Shown here one piece after another: positions 7,449 through 15,150 of a stretch of DNA of 64,000 bases. The notes under the pieces were generated by a model. That model saw only the letters and a program-made list of their open reading frames with translations. It was not told where the DNA came from and made no database searches. The stretch is from Roseivirga sp. UBA6061 (GTDB lineage Bacteria; Bacteroidota; Bacteroidia; Cytophagales; Cyclobacteriaceae), in contig DIYF01000010.1 of NCBI GenBank assembly GCA_002427745.1, positions 101,171 to 165,170 on the forward strand, written 5' to 3'. The position numbers and the translations under genes were made by a program. Positions within the stretch are counted from its first letter, which is position 1; every line of letters begins with the position of its first letter.

Positions 7449-8102
7449 GTGGAAAAATACTTATGGATTCCTTACTACATCAACAAAGCGAATATTTCGC
7501 TGGCCTCAAGTCAAATAAAACCAGGTACACTCAGCAATTATAAAAAGATCATAGGAAAATCACGAGGGGCAGGTGCGAATGTTAAGCTAGGAATAAGTGG
7601 TTTTTTATCTAGACTTTTTAAGGCTGACGCTAATCTTGAAGGAAAGGTAAGTAAGAATGATACCGAAGAAGTAGAGTACAGTTATGAGGAGTTGGATCAG
7701 AAGACTAAGAATTTTCTGATTTATGCCGAGAACAATCATAAGATATTAGATGAGACAAGTACAAATAAGTCTCTATCACAAATCGGAAGGGAAAATTTGA
7801 TAAAGTTTTCGGGCCTTTTCACGGCAGACATTCAAGGTGATTCTTATTCCCAAAGATTAGCTAACTACCTAGATGCGGAGCACATTCAATGGATAGGCAA
7901 TTGTGGAAAAGTCAAAGTATCATTTTACACAGGAACCTCTTCGCTGATAAGTAAGACGTTTATTCATCCTGTTATAAGCTCCAAAAGAGGCAAGATTCAC
8001 TTCGATGGTTTTGGAGCGTTTCAAAAATCAACTACTAATCATATTGCCCTGAGCCCAATATTTATTGGTATTCAGCTTACAAAAAAAGGAGAAGAAAAAT
8101 AA
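7449..8102 (+). CDS. Unknown protein of AT-rich two-gene cassette (DUF6414-like opening)
   Basis: About 217 residues, no signal peptide and no membrane helix. I do not recognise it firmly. It begins EKYLWIPYYINKANISLASSQI, of which the Y-x-N-K...L-x-SQ pattern recalls proteins described as DUF6414 (from memory, not searched). A glycine-rich stretch (SRGAGANVKLGISGFLSRLF) follows, then a charged helix, then a beta-rich C-terminal half. The start is uncertain: GTG at 7449 is the closest candidate to the conserved part, and a further GTG at 7383 would overlap the redoxin gene. Base composition is clearly more AT-rich than the neighbours. Its stop lies one base before the next gene, so the two form an operon. 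Confidence 0.6.
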   Translation: MEKYLWIPYYINKANISLASSQIKPGTLSNYKKIIGKSRGAGANVKLGISGFLSRLFKADANLEGKVSKNDTEEVEYSYEELDQKTKNFLIYAENNHKILDETSTNKSLSQIGRENLIKFSGLFTADIQGDSYSQRLANYLDAEHIQWIGNCGKVKVSFYTGTSSLISKTFIHPVISSKRGKIHFDGFGAFQKSTTNHIALSPIFIGIQLTKKGEEK

Positions 8103-8103
8103 A

Positions 8104-8973
8104 ATGATATTAAAATTACCAATAAGAGTAACGAGCGAAAATATAGGTAAATCCATTATTGGCCTAGATATGATCCATACAAAAGAACCGAAACAAGTTG
8201 TGATTGATTTGTCTGCCACCGAATACTTAGACACCGAAGGTCTTAACTATCTTGCTCTTTTACCTTTTTACATTCAAAATATACTTCAAACTCCGGTAAG
8301 GATAATTTTACCCACCACCAGCAGTCTTATCTCTTTTATGGATTACACTGGTTTAACTAAAGCCCTATTTGATGAATTTCAAATTGAACATTATACCTGC
8401 CCAGAGGACGTAATGTTTATGAATAAGGCATATAAAAAATCTACCTATCAAAATGCGCGAGTAGGTGTTATAACCCAGAAAGAATTTCAAAAATTCCTTA
8501 GGAATGAGTTGGCTAATTTGGAAAAAATCCTGAACAGTGAGTTTCTAGGAGAGCAGTTTTGCCAATGCTTTTTTGAAATAACACAAAACATATTTGATCA
8601 TTCAGGTGAAACTGTTGGAGGTTTTTCTTTTCACCTTAAGAACCCTAGGCATACTCATGAAAGAAAACATCTAGCTTTAACTATTTCTGATATTGGTTTT
8701 GGTATCAAATCCACACTAGAAAAGAAGCTAGATATTAACTCTCAAGAGAACGACAGTGTATTTATAGCCGAAGCTCTTCGAGAGGGGATTAGTGGAACAG
8801 GCTGGAGCGGAAGAGGACGAGGTCTGACTTTAGTAAAGGATTTAATGGAAGAGGTGCAAGTCACATCTGGATTGGGGCAGGTAACTACGAAGGATGGAAT
8901 AATTATAGATAAGTCTCAAATAGCTAACCCATTGAAAGGGACCAGTATTAGTGTCAAGATTAACCTTAACTAA
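8104..8973 (+). CDS. STAS-like domain fused to GHKL ATPase, anti-sigma-type regulator
   Basis: A 289-residue cytosolic protein preceded by a good AAAGGAG site. Residues about 1-100 resemble a STAS/MlaB-like fold: QVVIDLSATEYLDTEGLNYL has the strand-Asp-Ser and Asp-x-x-Gly spacing of anti-anti-sigma factors. Residues about 130-289 form a GHKL ATPase: the N box is FFEITQNIFDHSG (Glu158, Asn162), the G1 box is DIGFGI (Asp196, Gly198, Gly200) and the G2 box is GTGWSGRGRGLTL (231-243). This is the fold of anti-sigma kinases such as SpoIIAB/RsbW. Anti-sigma and antagonist halves on one chain are unusual. It shares an operon and atypical composition with the gene before it. Confidence 0.8.
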   Translation: MILKLPIRVTSENIGKSIIGLDMIHTKEPKQVVIDLSATEYLDTEGLNYLALLPFYIQNILQTPVRIILPTTSSLISFMDYTGLTKALFDEFQIEHYTCPEDVMFMNKAYKKSTYQNARVGVITQKEFQKFLRNELANLEKILNSEFLGEQFCQCFFEITQNIFDHSGETVGGFSFHLKNPRHTHERKHLALTISDIGFGIKSTLEKKLDINSQENDSVFIAEALREGISGTGWSGRGRGLTLVKDLMEEVQVTSGLGQVTTKDGIIIDKSQIANPLKGTSISVKINLN

Positions 8974-9212
8974 CTTGGAGGTTATGGTTAGCTAAGGCCA
9001 TAATTAATTCTATAGAGATTGGATTTGGTATGCCTAGAATTTAGTGCCGACTAGTAGCGTATATGTTGACTACTTGAATGACCTATTGTCAATTACTAGA
9101 TGTTTTAAATGATACCGAATTGGCTAAATGGTTGATCTTTATTCCCACTTCGGGTTCCTGACTTGTTCTTTGCCGAGAATTCCTGAAATTCATGTGTACA
9201 ATTTTTTGAACT

Positions 9213-10094
9213 ATGAAAAAGTCTACCCTTCCGGTCTTACTGTTTGCCTTGATTTCCATGGTATTGGCTTGCTCACCTGAAAAGGAACAAAAAGAAGGCT
9301 TGGTGAATAATACAGCGGAAGTACTGGCCTCAAGAGCAAAACGACCCGTTGCCGCAGAACTGGGTAAATTTTTCGAGAAGGATGGCAGGAAATACCTGTT
9401 TGGTGGGGAAGATTCCACCTGGCATTTTGATATCACTAATACCATTCTCAAAGACGAGCAGTATCATTACGGTATCGGTCGTGAGCGTTTTATGGCATTG
9501 ATAGAGCCTGAATTTATATCACTGGCAGAGGCCGATGAGATTTATCCGGATAGTGCCCGCTTTTTGTTGCTGCAAATAGGAGAAGATATCAGAGCCTATG
9601 GCATCGACCTGCTGACCCACCATGAAGTAGTAAATGATGTAGTCAATGGTCAGCCGGTGATGGCAGCCTATTGTATTCTGGCAGATTTGGGAGCCGTGTA
9701 CCATCGGGTGATCAACGGAAGAGCGTTCACTTTTGCGCTCAGTGGCTATACCTACTATGACCCCGAGGTATGGGACGGAATGGATGGTTTTGTCTTTTGG
9801 GACCGGGAAACGGAAAGTACCTGGTGGCCTCTGATCGGCAAAGCGGTGTCAGGTCCGCTGCTGGAAACCCCTTTGACTGTTTACGAAGAAGAATCCTGGT
9901 CACAGACCACCTGGGGGGAGATCAAAGCACAGCATAATTCACTAAAAGTACTCAAGCCGGGTCAGACCATGGAGCAGCCAGAAAACTGGCCTCAGTACAC
10001 CGATCTGATCGAAGACAAGGGATTCCAGGTAAAGAATGCGGCTGTTTCTGTTGCTCCTCGCTGGGGTGAAAACAAGGAGATCACAAAAGACTGA
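9213..10094 (+). CDS. DUF3179 domain lipoprotein
   Basis: A 293-residue exported protein. The signal ends in VLACS, a lipobox with Cys20. The body has the hallmarks of DUF3179: DDVVNDVVNGQPVMAAY-type segment (VVNDVVNGQPVMAAYCILA), GRAFTFALSG, the DRETESTWWPLIGKAVSG segment and the later TTWGEIKAQHNSLKVL. The function of the family is unknown; it is often found with envelope or metal-related proteins. The 240 bases before it are AT-rich and continue the composition of the cassette at 7449-8973, with no gene seen there. It converges on the sorbosone-type dehydrogenase gene, with eight bases between the stops. Confidence 0.85.
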   Translation: MKKSTLPVLLFALISMVLACSPEKEQKEGLVNNTAEVLASRAKRPVAAELGKFFEKDGRKYLFGGEDSTWHFDITNTILKDEQYHYGIGRERFMALIEPEFISLAEADEIYPDSARFLLLQIGEDIRAYGIDLLTHHEVVNDVVNGQPVMAAYCILADLGAVYHRVINGRAFTFALSGYTYYDPEVWDGMDGFVFWDRETESTWWPLIGKAVSGPLLETPLTVYEEESWSQTTWGEIKAQHNSLKVLKPGQTMEQPENWPQYTDLIEDKGFQVKNAAVSVAPRWGENKEITKD

Positions 10095-10102
10095 CTCAGA
10101 TC

Positions 10103-11269
10103 TTAGTTCGAATAGGTGAGCCGGTAGACGCTGCTACTAAAGTCATCTGAAATAAGGAGGGAGCCATCCGGCATCTCCAGCACATCCACGGGTCTTCCCC
10201 AGAATTGATTCGTGGTTTCATTGAGCCAGCCACTGATGAGTGTAGAAGACCCGGTTACCTGGTTATTGGTCAGTTCTACAAGTGTTAGTTTGTAACCTGT
10301 ATGGCCAGCGGCCGGTGTGCGATTCCAGGAGCCATGCTGGGCTACAATCAGATTATTCCGGTAGCCCTCCGGAAACATATCGCCTGTATAGAATCTGGCA
10401 CCCAGCGGAGCCGAATGAGGTTCAAAACCAAACTTTGCTCCCTCAAAATCAGATGCAGGAAATCTGTCCCCAAAAGTAGGGTCTGCCACATTGGGGCTGT
10501 GCCAAAACGGAAAACCAAAGTGCAGGCCTGCTTGCGGTGCATGGTTAAGCTCGCAGTTTGGTCTTTCATCACCCAGGCCGTCAGCACCATTTTCAGTAAA
10601 CCAAAGTTCATTGGTGGCAGGGTGCCAGTCAAACCCAACACTGTTTCTTACGCCATGGGCATAAATCTCAAAGTTTGATCCGTCCAGGTCCATGCGGGAG
10701 ATGGTAGAAAACACCTGATTGTTTTCAAGGCAGATATTGCAGGGAGCCCCTATGGGCACATACAGTTTGTTGTCTGGCCCGATAGCAATAAATTTCCAGC
10801 CATGATGCTCTTCTGTAGGCAGTTGGTCGTAGATTACCTCTGGTGTACCGGGGTTTTGCAGGTTGTTCAGAATATCCGCGAATTTTAAGATTCGGCTGAC
10901 CTCGGCCACATAAAGATCGCCATTGTGGAAGACCACACCATTTGGCGTATTGAGCCCGTTGATGCTGAGTGTGGTTTCAGCTTCCCCGTTGAGGTCATCA
11001 TCTATCAATATGGTGATGCTGCTTTGTCTGTTGCTTGCAAACACAACCTTACCATCATCTGATCGGGTCAAAGAACGGGCATTCCGTACATTTTGGGCAA
11101 AATAGCTGATGGAGAACCCGGCAGGAAGATTCAGGTTGTCTAATTCTGTGCTGGGTTCAGGAGTAACTACTGTCGGAGGGTTTTCTCCGCCATCCCCCGA
11201 AGAGCAGGAAACAGACATTATATACAGAAGGGACAGGCCCAGCAGGCCGCGGGTCACAAGCTTCTTCAT
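10103..11269 (-). CDS. Sorbosone/glucose dehydrogenase-type beta-propeller lipoprotein
   Basis: A 388-residue exported protein: the signal ends in SVSCSSGDG, a lipobox with Cys22. A six-bladed propeller follows, like those of the PQQ-dependent glucose/sorbosone dehydrogenase family: GFSISYFAQNVRNARSL, HHGWKFIAIGPDNKLYV with the conserved GAPCNIC segment, RNSVGFDWHPATNELWFTENG and RPVDVLEMPDGSLLISDD. Such proteins oxidise sugars or sugar aldehydes in the periplasm if PQQ is bound, but many Bacteroidota members are uncharacterised. The motifs of the propeller are complete, so no truncation is evident. No PQQ synthesis genes are in the window. Confidence 0.87.
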   Translation of the reverse strand: MKKLVTRGLLGLSLLYIMSVSCSSGDGGENPPTVVTPEPSTELDNLNLPAGFSISYFAQNVRNARSLTRSDDGKVVFASNRQSSITILIDDDLNGEAETTLSINGLNTPNGVVFHNGDLYVAEVSRILKFADILNNLQNPGTPEVIYDQLPTEEHHGWKFIAIGPDNKLYVPIGAPCNICLENNQVFSTISRMDLDGSNFEIYAHGVRNSVGFDWHPATNELWFTENGADGLGDERPNCELNHAPQAGLHFGFPFWHSPNVADPTFGDRFPASDFEGAKFGFEPHSAPLGARFYTGDMFPEGYRNNLIVAQHGSWNRTPAAGHTGYKLTLVELTNNQVTGSSTLISGWLNETTNQFWGRPVDVLEMPDGSLLISDDFSSSVYRLTYSN

Positions 11270-11578
11270 GGTTCAACAGGTTTACTGATAAAATCGCACT
11301 TCACCATCAATTTAAACCGCTACGGTAAGAAACATGTTCTTGACGAGGTAAACATATCAAAAATCGCAACGCTCACTCTCATAACGGAATAACGATGAGA
11401 AGTTAATCTGACCTGGTGAATAATTGCTGAAGAGCAGGTAATCCGGCCGACCCGGAGGACATTTTATAACCTGATTTTCTTTTAACATCCTTTAACAAAT
11501 GTTGAGCGCAAGTTTTTTCCGGCTCATGACATCTAACCCTGTGAACAAGCAAAAAATCAGATTTAAAAGTTTAGGATT
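11270..11578. other. Intergenic region upstream of Spy-like gene
   Basis: About 309 bases between divergent genes. The stretch just before 11579 is AT-rich (TTTTCTTTTAACATCC, CTTTAACAAATG) and likely holds the promoter of the Spy-like gene, but no exact TAnnTTTG was found. AGGATT before the ATG may act as ribosome binding site. Nothing else was recognised. Confidence 0.4.
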
Positions 11579-12094
11579 ATGAAAAACAACACATTAAAAA
11601 GCAGAGTAATAGGTAGTCTCCTGATGTTGGTAATTATTGGTACTAGTGTACAGGCACAGGACAGAAGAGGGCCGCAACCGGAAGGGCAGCGACATGAGCA
11701 AATGGAGAAAGGAGACAGGGATCATAAGAAGCCGGGTCATCCGCCTATTCCTAACATGACGGAAGAACAAAAAATGCAGATGAAAGCCATTCACCTGGAA
11801 ATTGAGAAAGCTGTTCTGCCGGTTAAAAACCAAATCGGAGAAAAGGAAGCCAGGTTAAGAACCCTGGTAACAGCTGCCAACTATGATGAGAGAGCTGTGA
11901 ATAAAGTACTGGAAGAGATGGGTGAATTGAAGACGGACGTGAGAAAGCTGGAAATTGCCGGCTTGCAAAAGGCCAAAGAAGTGCTTACGGAAGAGCAAAT
12001 GTTGTTCTTGTATAAGAGCCTGGATAAACGCAACGGACCTAAGGAAGGAAGAAGAGGACCGAGAGGACCACAGGGTCGCGGGGGTGGAAGATAA
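11579..12094 (+). CDS. Spy/CpxP-like periplasmic protein
   Basis: A 171-residue secreted protein with a signal ending in VQAQ. The mature part is mostly helical with two Spy-type motifs: MTEEQKMQM near residue 60 and VLTEEQMLFLY near 139 (LTxxQ). Between them lies a long charged helix (IEKAVLPVKNQIGEKEARL). The N-terminal part is rich in His, Asp, Arg and Pro, and the tail is RGPRGPQGRGGGR. Family members are periplasmic chaperones or metal sensors whose level rises with envelope or metal stress. A terminator separates it from the sigma factor gene, yet the same protein type recurs at 13198, which suggests it belongs to that sigma regulon. Confidence 0.8.
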   Translation: MKNNTLKSRVIGSLLMLVIIGTSVQAQDRRGPQPEGQRHEQMEKGDRDHKKPGHPPIPNMTEEQKMQMKAIHLEIEKAVLPVKNQIGEKEARLRTLVTAANYDERAVNKVLEEMGELKTDVRKLEIAGLQKAKEVLTEEQMLFLYKSLDKRNGPKEGRRGPRGPQGRGGGR

Positions 12095-12130
12095 GCCAGG
12101 TCAGATTTCAGGTCAATTCATTTAATGAAG

Positions 12131-12166
12131 GAAGCACCTCCACAAGGAAGGTGCTCTTTCTTTTTT
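12131..12166 (+). terminator. Rho-independent terminator after Spy-like gene
   Basis: AGCACCT (12133-12139) pairs with AGGTGCT (12149-12155), extended inside by CC/GG across an A bulge, and a T-rich tail CTTTCTTTTTT follows. It lies inside the open frame that reaches back from the sigma gene, showing that this extension is not coding. Confidence 0.85.
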
Positions 12167-12223
12167 CTCTCCGGTCAATTGATTATTTTCTCACATAACC
12201 TGCTCCGGTCGGAGCATATTGTT

Positions 12224-12799
12224 TTGGACGAGGCCCAACTCATTTCATCACTGCAGAGTCAATCTGAATCCGCTTTTCGGGAGCTGGTAGCCGCCTTTCA
12301 GGATCGTGTATACAATACCTGTCTGGGGCTGGTGCAAAATGAGGAAGATGCGGAAGAGTGTGCTCAGGACGTGTTTATTGAGGTGTATCGTTCCGTTCAC
12401 AAATTTCGTGGTGATGCGAAGCTGTCTACCTGGATCTACAGAATTGCCACGACCAAAGCACTGGAACTGATCCGCAGGCAAAAGAGGCAGAAGCGCTTTG
12501 CTTTTCTTCGCTCACTCACGAATAGGGAGGGGGAGGAATTGCCTCTTACCAACTTCGAGCATCCGGGACTGGCCCTGGAGCAAAAAGAAAATGCGCAGGT
12601 GTTGTTCAAAGCGATTGAACGGCTACCCGACAGTCAGCGTGTTGCCTTTACGCTTCATAAAATAGAGGGCTTGCCCTATCAGGAAATCAGCGAGATTATG
12701 GACACAAGTTTGTCCTCTGTTGAATCACTGATGTTTCGGGCACGAAAAAATCTTCAGAAGACTTTAAGGAATTATTATGAGAAAAATTTTAAAGCCTGA
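12224..12799 (+). CDS. ECF-type RNA polymerase sigma factor
   Basis: About 191 residues from a TTG at 12224, with GGAG nine bases upstream; an ATG at 12125 in the same frame would include the terminator. Sigma region 2 is clear (FRELVAAFQDRVYNTCLGL, then EDAEECAQDVFIEVYR and KLSTWIYRIATTKALELIRR), and region 4 follows (LPDSQRVAFTLHKIEGLPYQEIS with MDTSLSSVESLMFRARKNL). Region 3 is missing, as in all ECF sigmas. The next two genes encode a probable one-helix anti-sigma factor and a CnrX/Spy-like sensor, and the three form a tight operon, so the regulon is likely envelope or heavy-metal stress. Confidence 0.9.
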   Translation: MDEAQLISSLQSQSESAFRELVAAFQDRVYNTCLGLVQNEEDAEECAQDVFIEVYRSVHKFRGDAKLSTWIYRIATTKALELIRRQKRQKRFAFLRSLTNREGEELPLTNFEHPGLALEQKENAQVLFKAIERLPDSQRVAFTLHKIEGLPYQEISEIMDTSLSSVESLMFRARKNLQKTLRNYYEKNFKA

Positions 12800-12853
12800 C
12801 GCAAGTTTAGGCCTTGTGCAGCATCTATATATAGTACCGAAAGGAGGCATTTT

Positions 12854-13195
12854 ATGAGTACTGACAAAAACGAAGAGATAGAAAAAAGAATTAATGACAC
12901 AATTAATTCGCTGGAGGGGTTGGGTAAGGCCAAAGCCAATCCGTTTTTCTTCACACGTCTGGAGGCGAGAATGCAGGAAGAACTGTTGCCGGCAAATGGT
13001 CCTTTTGCATTTCTAAGCAACCTGAAGTTGAGTGTTGCAGTGTTGGCCGTTTTCATGGTCTTGAATGTGGTCAGCATCTTTCTCATCGGTGGCAACAGCA
13101 ATGATGCGGTCATTGAGGAAGAAGCGACTTTAGAAACCTTTGGCGAGGAGTTTTTCTCCGGAGCTGATCAGTACGACTACTCAAACGACTATTGA
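12854..13195 (+). CDS. Probable anti-sigma factor, single-pass membrane protein
   Basis: A 113-residue protein with an AAGGAGG site just upstream. The N-terminal 60 residues are charged and cytoplasmic (KNEEIEKRINDTINSLEGL, NPFFFTRLEARM), one helix spans about 70-92 (LKLSVAVLAVFMVLNVVSIF) and the tail of about 30 residues is very acidic (EEEATLETFGEEFFSGADQ). The size, topology and place directly after an ECF sigma gene match short anti-sigma factors such as CnrY. No zinc-binding HxxxCxxC motif is present. The name rests on context more than on sequence identity. It overlaps nothing and is followed three bases later by the sensor gene. Confidence 0.65.
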   Translation: MSTDKNEEIEKRINDTINSLEGLGKAKANPFFFTRLEARMQEELLPANGPFAFLSNLKLSVAVLAVFMVLNVVSIFLIGGNSNDAVIEEEATLETFGEEFFSGADQYDYSNDY

Positions 13196-13197
13196 TT

Positions 13198-13731
13198 ATG
13201 GATTCTATAACACGCAACAAACGACTGAGATGGGTAGTGATGCTGCTGGTAGTGATGAATGTGGTTTTGCTCACAGTGATGTGGGTCGGTTACAACAAAG
13301 GGCCGGGAAGGGATAAGCCCGGCAATGGCGGAGACAGGTTTCTGGAGCGAAAGCTTGAATTGAGGCCTGAGCAGACCGAAGAGTTGAAAGCGTTGAGACA
13401 AGACCATTTTGAAAAACTGGAGACGCTCAAGAGAGAGTTTCATCAGTCGCGAAAAGAACTGCATGAACTCTGGAAGGATGAGCAGGGTGCTGCAGGGGCA
13501 AAAGGCCTCGCAGAAAAGATTGGCCGCTTACAGGCTGATATTGAACTGGAAATCTTTACGCATTTCTCTGATATCAGGGAGATATGTGATGATAAACAAA
13601 AGAAAGTCTTTGACAGCATTATAGAAGAGGTGCTCAAGGGAGGACAAAGGCGTGGAGGCCCGCAGGGCATGCCGCCACCTCGACAAGGACAAGGGCCGGG
13701 AGGCAACCTACCTCCGCGAAACGGCCGATAA
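13198..13731 (+). CDS. Periplasmic heavy-metal sensor/Spy-like protein (CnrX type)
   Basis: A 177-residue protein with one N-terminal anchor helix (RLRWVVMLLVVMNVVLLTVMW) and a periplasmic helical domain. The domain reads FLERKLELRPEQTEELKALR, then long charged helices (FEKLETLKREFHQSRKEL) and the end motif DIREICDDKQKKVFDSI, as in the metal-resistance/Spy superfamily (PF13801-like, from memory). The tail is rich in Gly, Pro and Arg. Together with the sigma and the putative anti-sigma genes it recalls the CnrY-CnrX-CnrH set of Cupriavidus. The ATG at 13198 was preferred to TTG at 13192, which overlaps the previous stop. Confidence 0.72.
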   Translation: MDSITRNKRLRWVVMLLVVMNVVLLTVMWVGYNKGPGRDKPGNGGDRFLERKLELRPEQTEELKALRQDHFEKLETLKREFHQSRKELHELWKDEQGAAGAKGLAEKIGRLQADIELEIFTHFSDIREICDDKQKKVFDSIIEEVLKGGQRRGGPQGMPPPRQGQGPGGNLPPRNGR

Positions 13732-13820
13732 GTAGCCTGCATTAGTCATGATTCAGGTTGCTTATCAATCTGAAATCAAGCGCATGCTTGAAAAACAAGT
13801 ACAGACTAATGCAAGTGAAT

Positions 13821-14987
13821 ATGAAAAAGAGAGGAGTATTATTTATCGGATTGATAGCCATGCTGGCCTTTGCCTGCTCAGGCGATAATGAGGATGATGT
13901 GATGCAGGAGATTGAGGAGGTCATTAATGAAGATTTATCCGATGTATTAAACCTGCCTGTTAGCTATTACAATTATTCTAACCCCGACTTGCCGGTACAT
14001 TTCAGAACCGGCCAAACCGCCAACATTGACAATACACCCGGCAGTAACCCTGTGACAGACGAAGGCGCAACGCTGGGCAGAGTACTGTTCTACGACCGGA
14101 AACTGTCGGCAAACAATACCATTGCCTGTGCCTCCTGCCATCTGCAGGAAAATGCCTTCACCGATCCTGATCAGTTCAGTACAGGCTTCGAAGGCGGGCT
14201 TACCGGCCGAAATTCTATGGGACTTTCCAATGCGCGCTACTACGATAACGGACGTTTCTTCTGGGATGAGCGTGCAGCCACACTGGAAGATCAGGTGCTG
14301 ATGCCGATCCAGGATGGGGTGGAAATGGGAATGACCCTGGATGAGCTGGTTGTCAAGTTACAGTCAGAAGAATACTACGAGGTCCTGTTCGAAGATGCTT
14401 TTGGTACACCTGAGGTCACCTCTGAGAGAGTATCACTCGCTTTGGCACAGTTTGTACGCTCTATGGTGTCATACCAGTCGCGCTATGATGAAGGACTGAT
14501 CGCGGCAGGAGGAGATGAGGATGATGATTTCCCCAACTTCTCAGCTATCGAAAACCGAGGAAAAGACCTGTTTTTCAGCGGCAGAACCCAGTGTAGCAAT
14601 TGCCATGAAGCAGCTACCTTCTCAGGAGACCGTGCCAGAAACAATGGTCTGGATGCCGTATTGACTGACCTGGGTGTAGGTGGTGCCAACGGACGGGCCC
14701 AGGATAACGGAGAGTTTAAAACCGGTTCACTCCGCAATGTGGCGCTGACAGCTCCTTATATGCATGATGGTCGCTTTTCCACACTCCGTGAGGTGGTAGT
14801 GTTCTACAATAATGGCATTCAGAATAGCCCGAACCTCGATAACAGATTGCGCATGGGGAATGGTGGTGTACGCAGAATGAATCTCAGCCCGCAGGAAATT
14901 GATGCCCTGGTGGCCTTTATGGAAACACTGACTGATCAGAGCTTTATCGAGGATCCTAAATTCTCAAACCCCTTTGTAGATCAGTAA
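13821..14987 (+). CDS. Di-heme cytochrome c peroxidase family lipoprotein
   Basis: A 388-residue periplasmic protein; the start at 13821 yields a lipoprotein signal with LAFACS (Cys19). Two c-type heme sites are seen: CASCH at 103-107 and CSNCH at 258-262. Other family marks are EGATLGRVLFYD, SNARYYDNGRFFWDERAATL and YMHDGRFSTLREVVVFYN. It reduces hydrogen peroxide with electrons from cytochrome c, or may act on another substrate as in MauG-like relatives. It lies about 90 bases after the sensor gene with no terminator visible, so it could be in the sigma-controlled unit. A clean terminator follows at 15098. Confidence 0.9.
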   Translation: MKKRGVLFIGLIAMLAFACSGDNEDDVMQEIEEVINEDLSDVLNLPVSYYNYSNPDLPVHFRTGQTANIDNTPGSNPVTDEGATLGRVLFYDRKLSANNTIACASCHLQENAFTDPDQFSTGFEGGLTGRNSMGLSNARYYDNGRFFWDERAATLEDQVLMPIQDGVEMGMTLDELVVKLQSEEYYEVLFEDAFGTPEVTSERVSLALAQFVRSMVSYQSRYDEGLIAAGGDEDDDFPNFSAIENRGKDLFFSGRTQCSNCHEAATFSGDRARNNGLDAVLTDLGVGGANGRAQDNGEFKTGSLRNVALTAPYMHDGRFSTLREVVVFYNNGIQNSPNLDNRLRMGNGGVRRMNLSPQEIDALVAFMETLTDQSFIEDPKFSNPFVDQ

Positions 14988-15097
14988 GAAAACAAGTCGT
15001 TTGATGCACCTGTGAGATGGACAGGATGAGATGAGGTATCGAATGACCAGATGATAGTTTACATTGATAGTTCATATACTATTGTACTTAGGTTGAG

Positions 15098-15129
15098 AAA
15101 GGAGTCCGTACGGGACTCCTTTTGTTTTG
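15098..15129 (+). terminator. Rho-independent terminator after cytochrome c peroxidase
   Basis: AAAGGAGTCC (15098-15107) pairs perfectly with GGACTCCTTT (15113-15122) around a five-base loop, followed by TGTTTTG. It lies 110 bases after the peroxidase stop. Confidence 0.88.
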
Positions 15130-15150
15130 AGTTTTCGTCTAAATTAGGGC

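Noticed and set aside
12125..12223. N-terminal extension of the sigma factor from an ATG at 12125
   Set aside because: The stretch contains a full terminator hairpin with T tail, and the translated part has no resemblance to sigma factors.
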